The notes under the pieces were generated by a model. It made no database searches. It saw only the letters and a list, made by a program, of their open reading frames with translations, and was not told where the DNA came from. A DNA stretch of 64,000 nucleotides, taken from contig NC_014640.1 of assembly GCF_000165835.1 (NCBI RefSeq), positions 2,666,001 to 2,730,000 on the forward strand, read 5' to 3'. Below, piece after piece: positions 1-8,181 of the stretch. Position numbers and translations under genes: made by a program. How positions within the stretch are numbered: position 1 is the first letter of the stretch; each line of letters starts with the position of its first letter. This DNA comes from Achromobacter xylosoxidans A8 (GTDB lineage: Bacteria; Pseudomonadota; Gammaproteobacteria; Burkholderiales; Burkholderiaceae_B).

Positions 1-500
1 CGCGCCGTGGTGTTGGCCAGCGACCAGGTGTCGTAGGTGTAGTGCACGGAATAGGGCGAGCACAGGTCGTTGGTGATGCGTTCGGTGCCGGGTCCGCTGA
101 ACACCACGATCTTCTTTTTCTCGCGGGCCACTTCCAGCACGGCCAGCGCGGGGGCGGAGCCCGCCACGTCCATGATGGCGTCGACCTTCTGAGTGTCGTA
201 CCACTCGCGTGCTTTTGCGGCGGCGATGTCGGCCTTGTTCTGGTGATCCACCACCATCAGGTCGACCTTCTTGCCCAGCACCGTGCCGCCGAAGTCGGCG
301 ATGGCCATTTCAGCCGCGGTCGCGCTGCCTTTGCCCGTGACGTCGGCATACACGCCGCTCATGTCCAGGATCAGGCCCAGGCGGACCACGTCATCGGAGA
401 TCGCCTGGGCCATGGCGCAGGGCGCGGCGGCAAAGGCGGATAGCAGGGCTAGCGTGTTGCGCAACTTCAGGGAAATCCGGGGGGTTCTACGGCATTTCAT
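1..500 (-). CDS. ABC transporter periplasmic binding protein (partial, 3' end outside window)
   Basis: The first 166 codons of a type-1 periplasmic binding protein (Peripla_BP_6, Leu/Ile/Val-binding family) are read on the minus strand from an ATG at 500-498. A GGAGAC Shine-Dalgarno lies just upstream. The N-terminus is a basic, hydrophobic signal peptide ending near AMAQA. The mature protein shows the family's opening (VRLGLILDMSGVYADVTGKG), the VDLMVVDHQNKADIAAAKAREW-like cofold split over two strands, and DVAGSAPALAVLEVA typical of the first lobe. The ligand cannot be predicted. The gene runs off the left edge, so any permease and ATPase partners are not visible. A GntR regulator and an acyl-CoA ligase lie upstream in the same direction, suggesting uptake of a carboxylate. 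Confidence 0.85.
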   Translation of the reverse strand, partial: MKCRRTPRISLKLRNTLALLSAFAAAPCAMAQAISDDVVRLGLILDMSGVYADVTGKGSATAAEMAIADFGGTVLGKKVDLMVVDHQNKADIAAAKAREWYDTQKVDAIMDVAGSAPALAVLEVAREKKKIVVFSGPGTERITNDLCSPYSVHYTYDTWSLANTTA

Positions 501-624
501 GGTTAGTCTCCTTTATGCCGGATCTTGTTCGGATACTGCTGGCGCTTGGTGATCTGCTGCGGCGCTCTGTTCTGGCCTTACGCTGACGGGTCGCGGTGGG
601 GAAGCTCCTTGTGGTGAAGGCGGT

Positions 625-1368
625 CTAGCGATGGGACAGCAGGTCGAATTCCATCCGCACCTTGCGGAAAGGGAATTCCAGCCGCGCGAAATACACCACG
701 CGGCCGTCGATGCAGGCATAGCGGCGCAACTCCGCAACCGGAGAGGAGACGGGGATCTGCAGGGATTCGGCGGATTCCTGGCCGGCTTCGATTACGTTCA
801 GCACCTGGCGCGCTTCGCTGATGCGCGCGCCGTAGAACTGGTCCAGTACCGGCGCCACGGTGCTCTTGCGGATGCGGGCGCGGTGCTTGCGGAACAGCAC
901 GCTGTCCAGGAAGACCTCGCTATAGCAGAAGGGATCGCCATCGGTGGTGTGTATCCGCCGCAAGTACTGGAAGCTGCCGCCGCGGTCCGCGCCGCAAGGC
1001 ATGCCCAGCGTGTCGGGCAGGGGCGAATCGGCGCTGGATTCCACCAGCGATACCGTACCCAACTGGTTGCTCAGCTCCACGGTTTCGGCCCAGGTCTTGG
1101 GGATCAGCAGGGTGGGCGTTTCGGGCAGTTCGGCGTTGACGAAGGTGCCGGATCCGCGCGAGCGCCGGATCAGGCCATCGTCTTCCAGCAGGCCGAACGC
1201 CTGCCGGATGGTGGCGCGCGAAATGCCATAGGTGGCCATCAGCGATTCCAGCGGCGGAATCTGCTGGCCGGGCCGCCAGGTACGGTTCTGGATATTGCTG
1301 CGAAACAGCGCCGCCGCCTGCAAATACAGCGGCTGGGGGCTGCGCGAGAAGAGCTTGGGGTCGGGCAT
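625..1368 (-). CDS. GntR family regulator, HutC/UTRA type
   Basis: A 247-residue DNA-binding regulator. An N-terminal GntR winged helix-turn-helix spans about residues 12-78 (QIPPLESLMATYGISRATIR, then LLEDDGLIRRSRGSGTFV). A UTRA ligand-binding domain follows, about residues 95-240 (FQYLRRIHTTDGDPFCYSEVFL). The start ATG lies 2 bases beyond the stop of the acyl-CoA ligase (TGA-AC-ATG), so the two are probably translationally coupled and the regulator is the last gene of the cyclase-ligase-regulator unit. The perfect palindrome at 4072-4089, upstream of the unit, is a plausible operator. The effector is unknown, perhaps the substrate or CoA thioester made by the neighbouring ligase. Confidence 0.9.
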   Translation of the reverse strand: MPDPKLFSRSPQPLYLQAAALFRSNIQNRTWRPGQQIPPLESLMATYGISRATIRQAFGLLEDDGLIRRSRGSGTFVNAELPETPTLLIPKTWAETVELSNQLGTVSLVESSADSPLPDTLGMPCGADRGGSFQYLRRIHTTDGDPFCYSEVFLDSVLFRKHRARIRKSTVAPVLDQFYGARISEARQVLNVIEAGQESAESLQIPVSSPVAELRRYACIDGRVVYFARLEFPFRKVRMEFDLLSHR

Positions 1369-1370
1369 GT

Positions 1371-2987
1371 TCAGGCGGACGGCGTCGTGGGCGGAGCCGC
1401 GAGTATGGCATCGGCCATCTCGCGCAGCCGGTGCTTCTGGATCTTGACCGAATTGGCGCTTTCCACCGAGGGGAATTCGTCCAGCACGCTAAAGCCGGCC
1501 GGCGTCTTGAAACCCGCCATCGCCGCCTTGCACGCGGCGGTCCAGCCCGCCGGGTCCGCCGCCGCGCCCGCGTGCAGCAGCACGAAGGCGTAGGGTACGG
1601 TCTTGCCCTTGTGGGTGGCGCCCACCACCTGGCAGGCGCGCACGCCAGCCAGGGTTTCGACTACCTGTTCGATTTCCACCGGATTGACCAGGAAGCCGGA
1701 CAGGCGCAGCGAATCGCCCATGCGGGTCTGGAACACGAATTGGCGCGGGTTCAGCGCGTAGCCGAGATCGCCGGTCTTGAAGTAGCCGTCGTCGGTCAAG
1801 GCGTTGCGGGTGGCTTCCGGGTTATCCAGATAGCCTTGCATCAGGCTGGGCGAGAGGATTTCGAGTTCGCCGGACTGGCCTTGCGGCAGGACTTCGCCCG
1901 TGGCGGGATCGCGGGCGCGCACGCGGGCTTCGGGGTAGATCAGCGTGCCGCCCGGCTGGTGGCGTACGGACAGGTCGCCCTCGGCCGGATCGCGCGGTTG
2001 GCCGGCGACCAGCGCCACCAGTTCGCTGGAGCCATACAGGCCGGTCAGCGGCACGCCCGCCTCGATGGCCAGATCGAGCATATTGTCCAGCGCCGGCGTG
2101 AAGCTGGCGAAGCCGAACAGCCGCGCCGAGGCGAAATCGCCCGGGGCCGCGGCCCGCATCATGCCGACCAGGGCCTCGTTGTTGGCGTAGGTGTGCGTCA
2201 CCGCGTGGCGGCGCACCGCGGCGGCGGATTGCGCCGCGTCGAACACGGGCGCGCAGACCACGGGCGCGCCTTGCGCCAGGCCGCCGGCCAGGGTCGCAAA
2301 ACCGAAGGCGCCGCAGAACGGCGCGCTGGCCAGCACGCAGCTCTGGTCGTCATAGCCATAGGCCCGTGCCACGGCCGCGCCGTGCTGCAGCAGGGTGCGC
2401 TGGTCATGCAGCACGAACTTGGGTTTGGAGGTGGTGCCGGACGTGGTGAAGCACAGCACGCCCGCATTGGGCTGGGCCGCGGGCGCGGGCTCGGCGCAGG
2501 CCAGCAGATCCTGGTAGCGGTGCGCCGGTTTGCCATGCAGGGGGGCGGGCAGCGCTTCATCGGCGTCGGCCAGCGCGACCACGCCTTGCAGGCGCGACAG
2601 ATGCTCCGGCGCGACCTCGCCCAGGATGCCCTGGAAGTCTATGCCCTTGAACCCCGGCCAGAACACCAGCCAATCCGCCTTGCCGCGGCCCAGAATGTCG
2701 GCCAGCTCCAGCGCCCGGAAGCGCGTGTTGACCGCCAGCACCAGCGCGCCCAGGTGCGCGCAGGCCAGGAAGGATTGCACCCACGCGGCGCAATTGGGCA
2801 GCCAGACCGCCACGCGCTGGCCGGGGCGCACGCCCAGACGCGCGAGACCGGCGGCCAGCGCGCGGCTCTGTGCCCGCAGTTGCGCGGCGCTGATGGGCTG
2901 GTCCTGGTCGATCAGCAGCGGCGCGCCCGGTTGGCGGGTGGCCAGTGCGTCCAGGTGTTCGGAGAAAGTCGAGTACGGCAGGTTCAT
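1371..2987 (-). CDS. AMP-dependent acyl-CoA synthetase/ligase
   Basis: A 538-residue class I adenylate-forming enzyme that would convert a carboxylic acid and ATP to an acyl-AMP and then the acyl-CoA. The phosphate-binding loop is TSGTTSKPK (residues 182-190), where most relatives have TSGTTGxPKG. The usual later motifs follow: LTGLYGSSEL, then GYFKTGDLGY with the ribose-binding Asp, then RLSGFLVNPVEIE, and a C-terminal SVKIQKHRLRE that carries the acyl-adenylation lysine in place of the common NGKxxR. The substrate cannot be read from sequence. The gene lies 3 bases downstream of the cyclase-family hydrolase and immediately before the GntR gene, so the three form one unit. Confidence 0.88.
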   Translation of the reverse strand: MNLPYSTFSEHLDALATRQPGAPLLIDQDQPISAAQLRAQSRALAAGLARLGVRPGQRVAVWLPNCAAWVQSFLACAHLGALVLAVNTRFRALELADILGRGKADWLVFWPGFKGIDFQGILGEVAPEHLSRLQGVVALADADEALPAPLHGKPAHRYQDLLACAEPAPAAQPNAGVLCFTTSGTTSKPKFVLHDQRTLLQHGAAVARAYGYDDQSCVLASAPFCGAFGFATLAGGLAQGAPVVCAPVFDAAQSAAAVRRHAVTHTYANNEALVGMMRAAAPGDFASARLFGFASFTPALDNMLDLAIEAGVPLTGLYGSSELVALVAGQPRDPAEGDLSVRHQPGGTLIYPEARVRARDPATGEVLPQGQSGELEILSPSLMQGYLDNPEATRNALTDDGYFKTGDLGYALNPRQFVFQTRMGDSLRLSGFLVNPVEIEQVVETLAGVRACQVVGATHKGKTVPYAFVLLHAGAAADPAGWTAACKAAMAGFKTPAGFSVLDEFPSVESANSVKIQKHRLREMADAILAAPPTTPSA

Positions 2988-2990
2988 GGC

Positions 2991-4031
2991 TTACACCGTG
3001 GCGATGGGCGTCACGGGAGATCCGACCGCGCCAGGCATGCGCAAGGGCGGGGCGGTCAGCAGGAAGCGGTTGCGGTCCTGCGCGTGCAGCCAGTCGGCCA
3101 GGTCCTTCAGGTACCAGAGTTCGGCCAGCGGCAGGCCCAGCTTGAAGAGGCAATGGTGGTGCAGCGGCAGGATCGAGTGGCCGGGGCCGGACGTGCGCGC
3201 CGGGTAGGCTTCGACCGCGTAGTTGTCGGCGCAGATCGCGGCGATGCCGGACTGCGTGATCCATTCCAGCAGCGCCGGGTCGGAGCCGTCCAGCACGGCG
3301 CCGGTCTGCTCCAGCTTGTGCGGGTCGGGCTGGCCGTTCATGGCCACGATCTCTTCGGCGAAGCCGGTGCGCAGCACCAGCATGTCGCCGCTTTCGACCG
3401 TGACGTTCTGCGCCTGCATGGCGTTTTGCAGGCCGGCCAGGTCCACGACGGTGCGGCCGGGGCCGAAGGCTCGTGCCAGGTCCACCAGCACGCCGCGGCC
3501 CTGCATGCCTTTCTCGGCGTAGCGGCTGATGCCGAGCTTGCGCGCGTAGGAGCCGCCGGGCGGGCAGCAGGCGTGGTTCGAGTTGTCTGGATCGGCGCCG
3601 CCGAACACGTCCACGCCGGCCGCGTAGCCGTTGTAGTAGACGCGGCGCGCCTCGCCATCGCCCTGGATGTCGAACATTGCGCCTACATGGCAGAGGCCGT
3701 CCCATTGGGTGGAGTACTGCATGGACAGGGTGACCTGGTCGTCGGACAGCACGTCCACGGCTTCGGGTTGCACCTGGGACATCTGGAAGTTCAGGTAGGG
3801 CGTGCCTTCGCGGAAGGTGGGCTTGAGCACGGGCGCGTGGCGGCGCGGATTCAGCACATTGCCGCCCGGCAGGTCCAGCGGCAAGGACAGGCAGAACACC
3901 TTGCCCGCGCGCACTTCCCGTACCGCCTGCAACACTTTTTCCTCGGTCAGCAGGTTCAGGCGGCCGATCTCGTCATCCGGGCCGAAGTCGCCCCAGGTGG
4001 AGCCTTCGGGGCGTTGGGTCCAGCGTTTCAT
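2991..4031 (-). CDS. Cyclase family protein (kynurenine formamidase-like metal hydrolase)
   Basis: A 346-residue member of the cyclase/KynB superfamily of metal-dependent hydrolases. The core is visible as QYSTQWDGLCHVGAMFD, equivalent to the HxxTHxDxPxH-type metal site in the long branch of the family. GRGVLVDLAR and VESGDMLVLRTGF match the conserved blocks, and the acidic/histidine region ICADNYAVEAYP...PLHHHCLFKLGLPLAELWYL occurs near the C-terminus. The sub-branch (about 320-350 aa) is common in degradation clusters, but few members have a known substrate. It is first in a unit with the acyl-CoA ligase and GntR regulator, and diverges from the Bug receptor. A role in opening a ring or amide to give the acid activated by the ligase is inference. 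Confidence 0.82.
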   Translation of the reverse strand: MKRWTQRPEGSTWGDFGPDDEIGRLNLLTEEKVLQAVREVRAGKVFCLSLPLDLPGGNVLNPRRHAPVLKPTFREGTPYLNFQMSQVQPEAVDVLSDDQVTLSMQYSTQWDGLCHVGAMFDIQGDGEARRVYYNGYAAGVDVFGGADPDNSNHACCPPGGSYARKLGISRYAEKGMQGRGVLVDLARAFGPGRTVVDLAGLQNAMQAQNVTVESGDMLVLRTGFAEEIVAMNGQPDPHKLEQTGAVLDGSDPALLEWITQSGIAAICADNYAVEAYPARTSGPGHSILPLHHHCLFKLGLPLAELWYLKDLADWLHAQDRNRFLLTAPPLRMPGAVGSPVTPIATV

Positions 4032-4071
4032 CTGCTTGTCTCCTGGCGGTTTTTCATGTTCTTATGAATAT

Positions 4072-4089
4072 AGTACGTATTTACGTACT
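4072..4089. promoter_or_regulatory. Perfect palindrome, candidate GntR operator
   Basis: AGTACGTATTTACGTACT has two 8-base arms (AGTACGTA and TACGTACT) around a TT spacer. It sits between the divergent cyclase (start 4031) and Bug receptor (start 4135). HutC-type GntR proteins bind GT-n-TA-n-AC-like dyads, so the HutC-type regulator at 625-1368 is the natural candidate to bind here and control both units. Confidence 0.6.
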
Positions 4090-4134
4090 TTAAAAAGAAA
4101 TCCGCAATCAGCGGGTTCGAGAGGAGACAAGCCC

Positions 4135-5130
4135 ATGACGCAATTCCTGCATCGCAGGTTGGCGCTCACTGCGCCGGCCCTGGCCGCGCTGGCCTTCCTG
4201 ACGTTTCCCGCGGCGCACGCCGCCGGCTACCCCGACCATCCCGTCACCGTCGTCGTGCCTTACCCGCCAGGCGGCGGCGCGGACATCTTCGGCCGCGCCA
4301 TCGCCCACGCGCTGGAGCCGGGCCTGAAGCAGACCGTGCTGGTCGAGAACAAGCCGGGCGCGGGTGGCAATATCGGCATGGCCTACGTGGCGCGCGCCAA
4401 GCCCGACGGCTACACGCTGGGCCTGGGCACCATCGGCACCCAGACCATCAACCAGTTCCTCTACAGCAACATGGCGTTCGACCCCGAGCGCGACCTGGTG
4501 CCCATCGCGCTGGTTTCCACCACGCCCAACGTCATTGCCGTCAGCGCCAAATCGCCCTACAAGACGGTGGCCGACGTGATCAAGGCGGCCCAGCAGTCCA
4601 AGGACAAGAAGCTGACCTATGCGTCGCCCGGCATCGGTTCCTCGGTGCACCTGACCGGCGCCTACTTCGAGGCCATGGCCGGCGTGACCATGCTGCACGT
4701 GCCGTTCAAGGGCACGTCGGCATCGTTGCCGGCGGTGGCGGGCGGGCAGGTCGACCTGCTGTTCGACAACCTGCCTGGCGCGCTGGCGCAGATCAAGGAC
4801 GGCAATCTGGTGCGGGGCGTGGCGGTCACGTCAGCCGCGCGCGACGCCTCGGTGCCCGACCTGCCCACCGTGGCCGAATCGGGACTGCCGGGCTTCGACG
4901 TCACCGCCTGGTTTGCGCTCTACGCCCCGCGCAACACGCCTGAGCCGGTGGTCCAGCAATTGATCGAAGCGGCGCGCAGCGGCCTGAAGAGTCCGGCCGT
5001 CGCGGCCAACTTCGCTGGCATGGGCGCCAAGCCGGGGACGCTCTTCGGCGCGGACCTGGCGGCCTTCGAGGCCGGCGAGCGCAAGAAGTGGGGCGGACTC
5101 ATCAAGGACAAGGGAATCACCGCGCAATGA
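4135..5130 (+). CDS. Bug family (TctC-like) tripartite tricarboxylate receptor
   Basis: A 331-residue periplasmic solute receptor. The signal peptide ends at AAHAAG. The family opening YPDHPVTVVVPYPPGGGADIFGR is followed by VENKPGAGGNIGMAYVARAKPDGYTL, which are the two diagnostic Bug/TctC blocks. HVPFKGTSASLPAVAGGQVDLLFDN and GLPGFDVTAWFALYAPRNTP complete the fold. Bug proteins bind carboxylates such as citrate or aromatic acids; this ligand is unknown. The ATG at 4135 is chosen because GAGAGGAGAC precedes it and a signal peptide follows. Its stop overlaps the start of the SDR (ATGA). No membrane components (TctA/TctB) are adjacent, as is usual for orphan Bug genes. Confidence 0.92.
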   Translation: MTQFLHRRLALTAPALAALAFLTFPAAHAAGYPDHPVTVVVPYPPGGGADIFGRAIAHALEPGLKQTVLVENKPGAGGNIGMAYVARAKPDGYTLGLGTIGTQTINQFLYSNMAFDPERDLVPIALVSTTPNVIAVSAKSPYKTVADVIKAAQQSKDKKLTYASPGIGSSVHLTGAYFEAMAGVTMLHVPFKGTSASLPAVAGGQVDLLFDNLPGALAQIKDGNLVRGVAVTSAARDASVPDLPTVAESGLPGFDVTAWFALYAPRNTPEPVVQQLIEAARSGLKSPAVAANFAGMGAKPGTLFGADLAAFEAGERKKWGGLIKDKGITAQ

Positions 5131-5849
5131 ACACACCCACCGCATTGGTCACCGGCGGCAGCCGGGGCATAGGCCGCGCCATCATCGCGCGCCTGATCGA
5201 GGACGGCTTTGAAGTCGTCAATTTCAGCCGCGGCGCGCCGGAGACGCTGCTGCGCGGTGAGACGTTCCAGTCGGTCGACCTGGGCGACGCGTCGGCCACC
5301 ATCGCAGCCGCGCAGGAGCTGGCGGCGCAGCGCCAGGTCCTGCACCTGGTCAACAACGCCGGCATGATCCAGGTTGCGCGCATCGGCGACGTGACCCAGG
5401 AGCAGATGGCGCGGATCATGGCGCTGAACGTCACGGCGCCGGTCCTGCTGCTGCAGGCCCTGCTGCCCGGCATGCGGGCGGCGGGCCATGGGCGGGTGGT
5501 GAACATCGGCAGCCGCGCCGCCCTGGGTAAGGACGGGCGCACCGTCTACGGCGCGTCCAAGGCGGCGCTTGCGGGCATGACCCGGACCTGGGCGCTGGAG
5601 CTGGCGGGCAGCGGCATCACAGTGAACACCGTGGCGCCCGGACCCATCGCGACGGAGCTGTTCAACCAGTCCAATCCGCCCGGAGCGCCGCAGACCTTGG
5701 CGCTGGAAGCTGCCATCCCGGTGGGTCGCGTGGGCCGGCCCGAAGAGGTCGCGCATGCGGTGTCCATGTTCATGGACCCGCGCGCGGGTTTCATGACGGG
5801 GCAGATGCTGTATGTGTGCGGGGGCGTGTCGGTGGGGCTTGCCGGCTAG
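5127..5849 (+). CDS. SDR family oxidoreductase
   Basis: A 240-residue classical short-chain dehydrogenase/reductase. It has the glycine-rich cofactor site TGGSRGIGRAI near the N-terminus, the NNAG motif (LVNNAGMIQVA), the catalytic Ser followed by YxxxK in GSRAALGKDGRTVYGASKAA, and the PG(P) turn in TVAPGPIATELF. The ATG at 5127 overlaps the Bug receptor stop as ATGA, which sets the start and implies translational coupling. The substrate is unknown. Co-expression with a carboxylate receptor suggests a hydroxy- or keto-acid step in the same pathway. Confidence 0.9.
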   Translation: MNTPTALVTGGSRGIGRAIIARLIEDGFEVVNFSRGAPETLLRGETFQSVDLGDASATIAAAQELAAQRQVLHLVNNAGMIQVARIGDVTQEQMARIMALNVTAPVLLLQALLPGMRAAGHGRVVNIGSRAALGKDGRTVYGASKAALAGMTRTWALELAGSGITVNTVAPGPIATELFNQSNPPGAPQTLALEAAIPVGRVGRPEEVAHAVSMFMDPRAGFMTGQMLYVCGGVSVGLAG

Positions 5850-5873
5850 CCGCTCACTGTTTTGTGAAGTGGC

Positions 5874-6842
5874 TCAGGCTTCCGGCACCGTCCCTGGTGG
5901 CGTCGCGTGTATCGCGAACTCGCGCGCCATTTCCTTCCTGGACAGCTTGCCGGACGCCGCCAGCGCCTGCGCCCGTTCCAGGCGCAGGCGCTTGAGCACT
6001 TCCGTGGGCGCCACGCCGAAATGCGCGGCGAACTTGCGCTGGAAGGTGCGGCGCGACATCTGGCAGGCGTCGGCCATATCGTCGACCGACCAGCGCGCCG
6101 ACAGTTGCGCCTCGATTCTTTCCACCAACTCCCGGAACGGCGCGGCGACGCGGTCCTGCAAGCGCAGCGCCTGGCTGTATTGGCGCTGGTCGCCATTGCG
6201 GCGCATGAAAACGACCAGCCGGCGCGCGACCCGCTGCGACAAGTCCGCGCCGAAGTCGCGTTCGATCAGCGCTAGCGCCAGGTCGATGCCGGCGGTGACG
6301 CCGGCCGAAGTCCAGTACTTGCCGCTTTCGATATAGATGCGGTCGTCCTCGACGCGCAGGGCAGGGTGGAGCTGGCGCAGCCGGTCGGCGGAGCGCCAGT
6401 GGGTGGTGACGGCGCGGCCGTCCAGCAGGCCGGCCGCGGCCAGCACGAAGGCGCCGGTGCAGACGCTGCAAGTGCGCTTGGCATCCGCGTCGCGGCGGCG
6501 CAGCCAGGCCCGCGTTTCGCCATGGGCTCCCGCGAAGTCCGCGCCGGGGCCACCCGGCACGAACAGCATGTCCAGGGGCTCGTCGCCATCGTCGGCAAAA
6601 GTGCCGTCCACCTGCATGCGCAGGCCCTGTTCCCAGGTGGCGACCAGCGGCGTGGCGGCGATGGTGCCCAGGCGGTAGAGCTTGCGGCCGGCCTCTTCGT
6701 TGGCCGAACTGAAGGCTTGCCAGGGACCGGCCAGGTCCAGCGGCTGGAAACCGTCGTACAGGACGAACAGTACGCGCAATGGCGCATCCGGCGCTGAATT
6801 TGGCGCGCGTGTCCTGGCGCGTCCGCCTATGCTGGAAGTCAT
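5874..6842 (-). CDS. GlxA-type AraC regulator with DJ-1/PfpI domain, shortened C-terminus
   Basis: About 322 residues. The N-terminal half is a DJ-1/PfpI domain (VLFVLYDGFQPLDLAGPWQAF, FVPGGPGADFAG, CSVCTGAFVLAAAGLLDG, TTHWRSADRL). The C-terminal half begins an AraC DNA-binding domain: the first helix-turn-helix is clear (WSVDDMADACQMSRRTFQRKFAAHFGVAPTEVLKRLRLERAQ). The second is cut short: after KLSRKEMAREFAI the protein ends in 11 unrelated residues, where relatives have about 35 more with a GFxSxxxFxRAF motif. The start is uncertain: ATG at 6842 or at 6869, the latter overlapping the divergent PfpI gene; neither has a strong Shine-Dalgarno. Family members regulate amine or isonitrile metabolism. 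Confidence 0.75.
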   Translation of the reverse strand: MTSSIGGRARTRAPNSAPDAPLRVLFVLYDGFQPLDLAGPWQAFSSANEEAGRKLYRLGTIAATPLVATWEQGLRMQVDGTFADDGDEPLDMLFVPGGPGADFAGAHGETRAWLRRRDADAKRTCSVCTGAFVLAAAGLLDGRAVTTHWRSADRLRQLHPALRVEDDRIYIESGKYWTSAGVTAGIDLALALIERDFGADLSQRVARRLVVFMRRNGDQRQYSQALRLQDRVAAPFRELVERIEAQLSARWSVDDMADACQMSRRTFQRKFAAHFGVAPTEVLKRLRLERAQALAASGKLSRKEMAREFAIHATPPGTVPEA

Positions 6843-6863
6843 CGTTTCTAACGGAGCATCGTC

Positions 6864-7538
6864 ATGCATGTGAATTTTCTCTTGTTCGAGGGGCTGACCC
6901 AGCTGGATATGACCGGGCCGTACGAAGTGCTGGCGGGCGCGCCGGGCTTCACCGTGGATTTTGTCGCAAAAACGCGCGATCCGGTGCGTAGCGATCGCGG
7001 CCTGTGTTTCGTGCCCACGCAAACCATCGCGTCGGCGCCGCCCTGCGATCTGCTGGTGGTGCCGGGCGGGCCGGGCACGGATGATGCCATTGTCGACGCC
7101 GACTGGGTAGCGTTCACACGCGCGCAGGGGCTGGCGGCGCGCTATGTGTTCGGCATCTGCACCGGTTCGCTGCTGCTGGGCGCGGCGGGGCTGCTGCGCG
7201 GCAAGCGCGCCTCCAGCCATTGGCGCGCGCGTGAACTGCTGTCGCGCTTCGGCGCCATCCCCAGCGACGAGCGCATGTGCGTGGACGGCAATCTGTTCAC
7301 CGCCGGCGGCGTGACCTCGGGCATCGACATGGGGCTGAAGGTGGTGGCGTTGCTGTGTGGCGAGGACGTGGCCAAACTGATCCAGCTGCAGATCGAATAC
7401 GACCCCCAGCCGCCGTTTCCCGGGGGCACGCCGAAGACCTCGGAGCCGGCCGTGGTGCAGCGTTACCTGGAGATGTCGCAGACTCGCTTCGAGCGCCGCT
7501 CGCAGGCGGTGGACCGGGCCGCGGCGGCAATGGCTTGA
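6864..7538 (+). CDS. DJ-1/PfpI family protein, isonitrile hydratase-like
   Basis: A 224-residue single-domain DJ-1/PfpI protein. It carries the nucleophile elbow GICTGSLLLGAAGLL with Cys99, and an acidic residue Asp15 (FEGLTQLDMTGPYEVL). These correspond to the catalytic Cys and Asp of Pseudomonas InhA, which hydrates isonitriles to N-substituted formamides. VVPGGPGTDD, SHWRARELLSRFG and FTAGGVTSGIDMGLKVV match the same branch. It lies divergent to the GlxA-type regulator, with 5' ends almost touching, so that regulator probably controls it. The exact substrate is inference from the family. Confidence 0.82.
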   Translation: MHVNFLLFEGLTQLDMTGPYEVLAGAPGFTVDFVAKTRDPVRSDRGLCFVPTQTIASAPPCDLLVVPGGPGTDDAIVDADWVAFTRAQGLAARYVFGICTGSLLLGAAGLLRGKRASSHWRARELLSRFGAIPSDERMCVDGNLFTAGGVTSGIDMGLKVVALLCGEDVAKLIQLQIEYDPQPPFPGGTPKTSEPAVVQRYLEMSQTRFERRSQAVDRAAAAMA

Positions 7539-7569
7539 ACCTGCCATCGCGCCTGGCCGCGCCGCGTGG

Positions 7570-8052
7570 TTATTTCGCCAGATGATCCAGCGGCAGCGGG
7601 CTTTGCGGCTTGACGGTCTGGATGGCGAAATTGCTGCGGATGTCCTTCACGCCGGGCAGCTTAAGTAGCGTGCCCAGCAAGAAGCGTTCGTAGGCGCGCA
7701 GGTCGGGTACCACCACCTGCAGCAGAAAGTCGGACTCGCCCGACACCAGGTGCGCGGCGATGACTTCCGGCAAGGTGCTGACTTCATCACGGAACAGGGC
7801 GGAGTCGCGCTCGTGGTGCCGTTCCACCTTGATGCCGACGAAGACGGTCAGGCCCAGGCCGACCTCGTCCGGCGCCAGGCGCGCTTCGTATCCCTGGATG
7901 ACGCCGGCCTCTTCCAGCAGCCGCACCCGCCGCAGGCAGGGCGAAGGGGACAGGCCGATCTGCTCGGCGAGTTCGACATTGGTCAGCCGGCCGTTCTGCT
8001 GCAAGGCCTCCAGGATCCGGCGGTCGTAGGCGTCCAGTTCGCGTTTTGGCAT
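7570..8052 (-). CDS. Lrp/AsnC family transcriptional regulator
   Basis: A 160-residue feast/famine regulator. An AsnC-type winged helix occupies residues 6-60 (LDAYDRRILEALQQNGRLTN, EQIGLSPSPCLRRVRLLEEAGVI). It is followed by the RAM ligand domain (GLTVFVGIKVERH, VIAAHLVSGESDFLLQVVVPDLRAYERFL). The ATG at 8052 is chosen because Lrp proteins begin about six residues before the first helix; an upstream in-frame ATG at 8127 would add 25 unusual residues. It diverges from a LysE-type exporter, the standard arrangement in which an Lrp protein senses an amino acid and induces its export. Confidence 0.9.
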   Translation of the reverse strand: MPKRELDAYDRRILEALQQNGRLTNVELAEQIGLSPSPCLRRVRLLEEAGVIQGYEARLAPDEVGLGLTVFVGIKVERHHERDSALFRDEVSTLPEVIAAHLVSGESDFLLQVVVPDLRAYERFLLGTLLKLPGVKDIRSNFAIQTVKPQSPLPLDHLAK

Positions 8053-8181
8053 GGAATTGGATTCAGGATTTATGGATTGGCGGAATATGCCAATCATCAT
8101 AAATATACTGGCATGAATAGGATGCACATGCCAGCCCGGTTTTCCTAGAATGATCGCCTGTGATCGAGCAAATCAGGTGGA

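Noticed and set aside
1431..4067. Very long open frame on the plus strand opposite the ligase and cyclase genes
   Set aside because: Its translation is low-complexity Gly/Ala/Arg/His text typical of antisense frames in high-GC DNA, and the opposite strand encodes clear enzymes.
5850..5935. Frameshift restoring the second helix-turn-helix of the GlxA-type regulator
   Set aside because: The other two minus-strand frames in this stretch contain no GFxSxxxFxRAF-like sequence, so the missing segment is absent, not frame-shifted.
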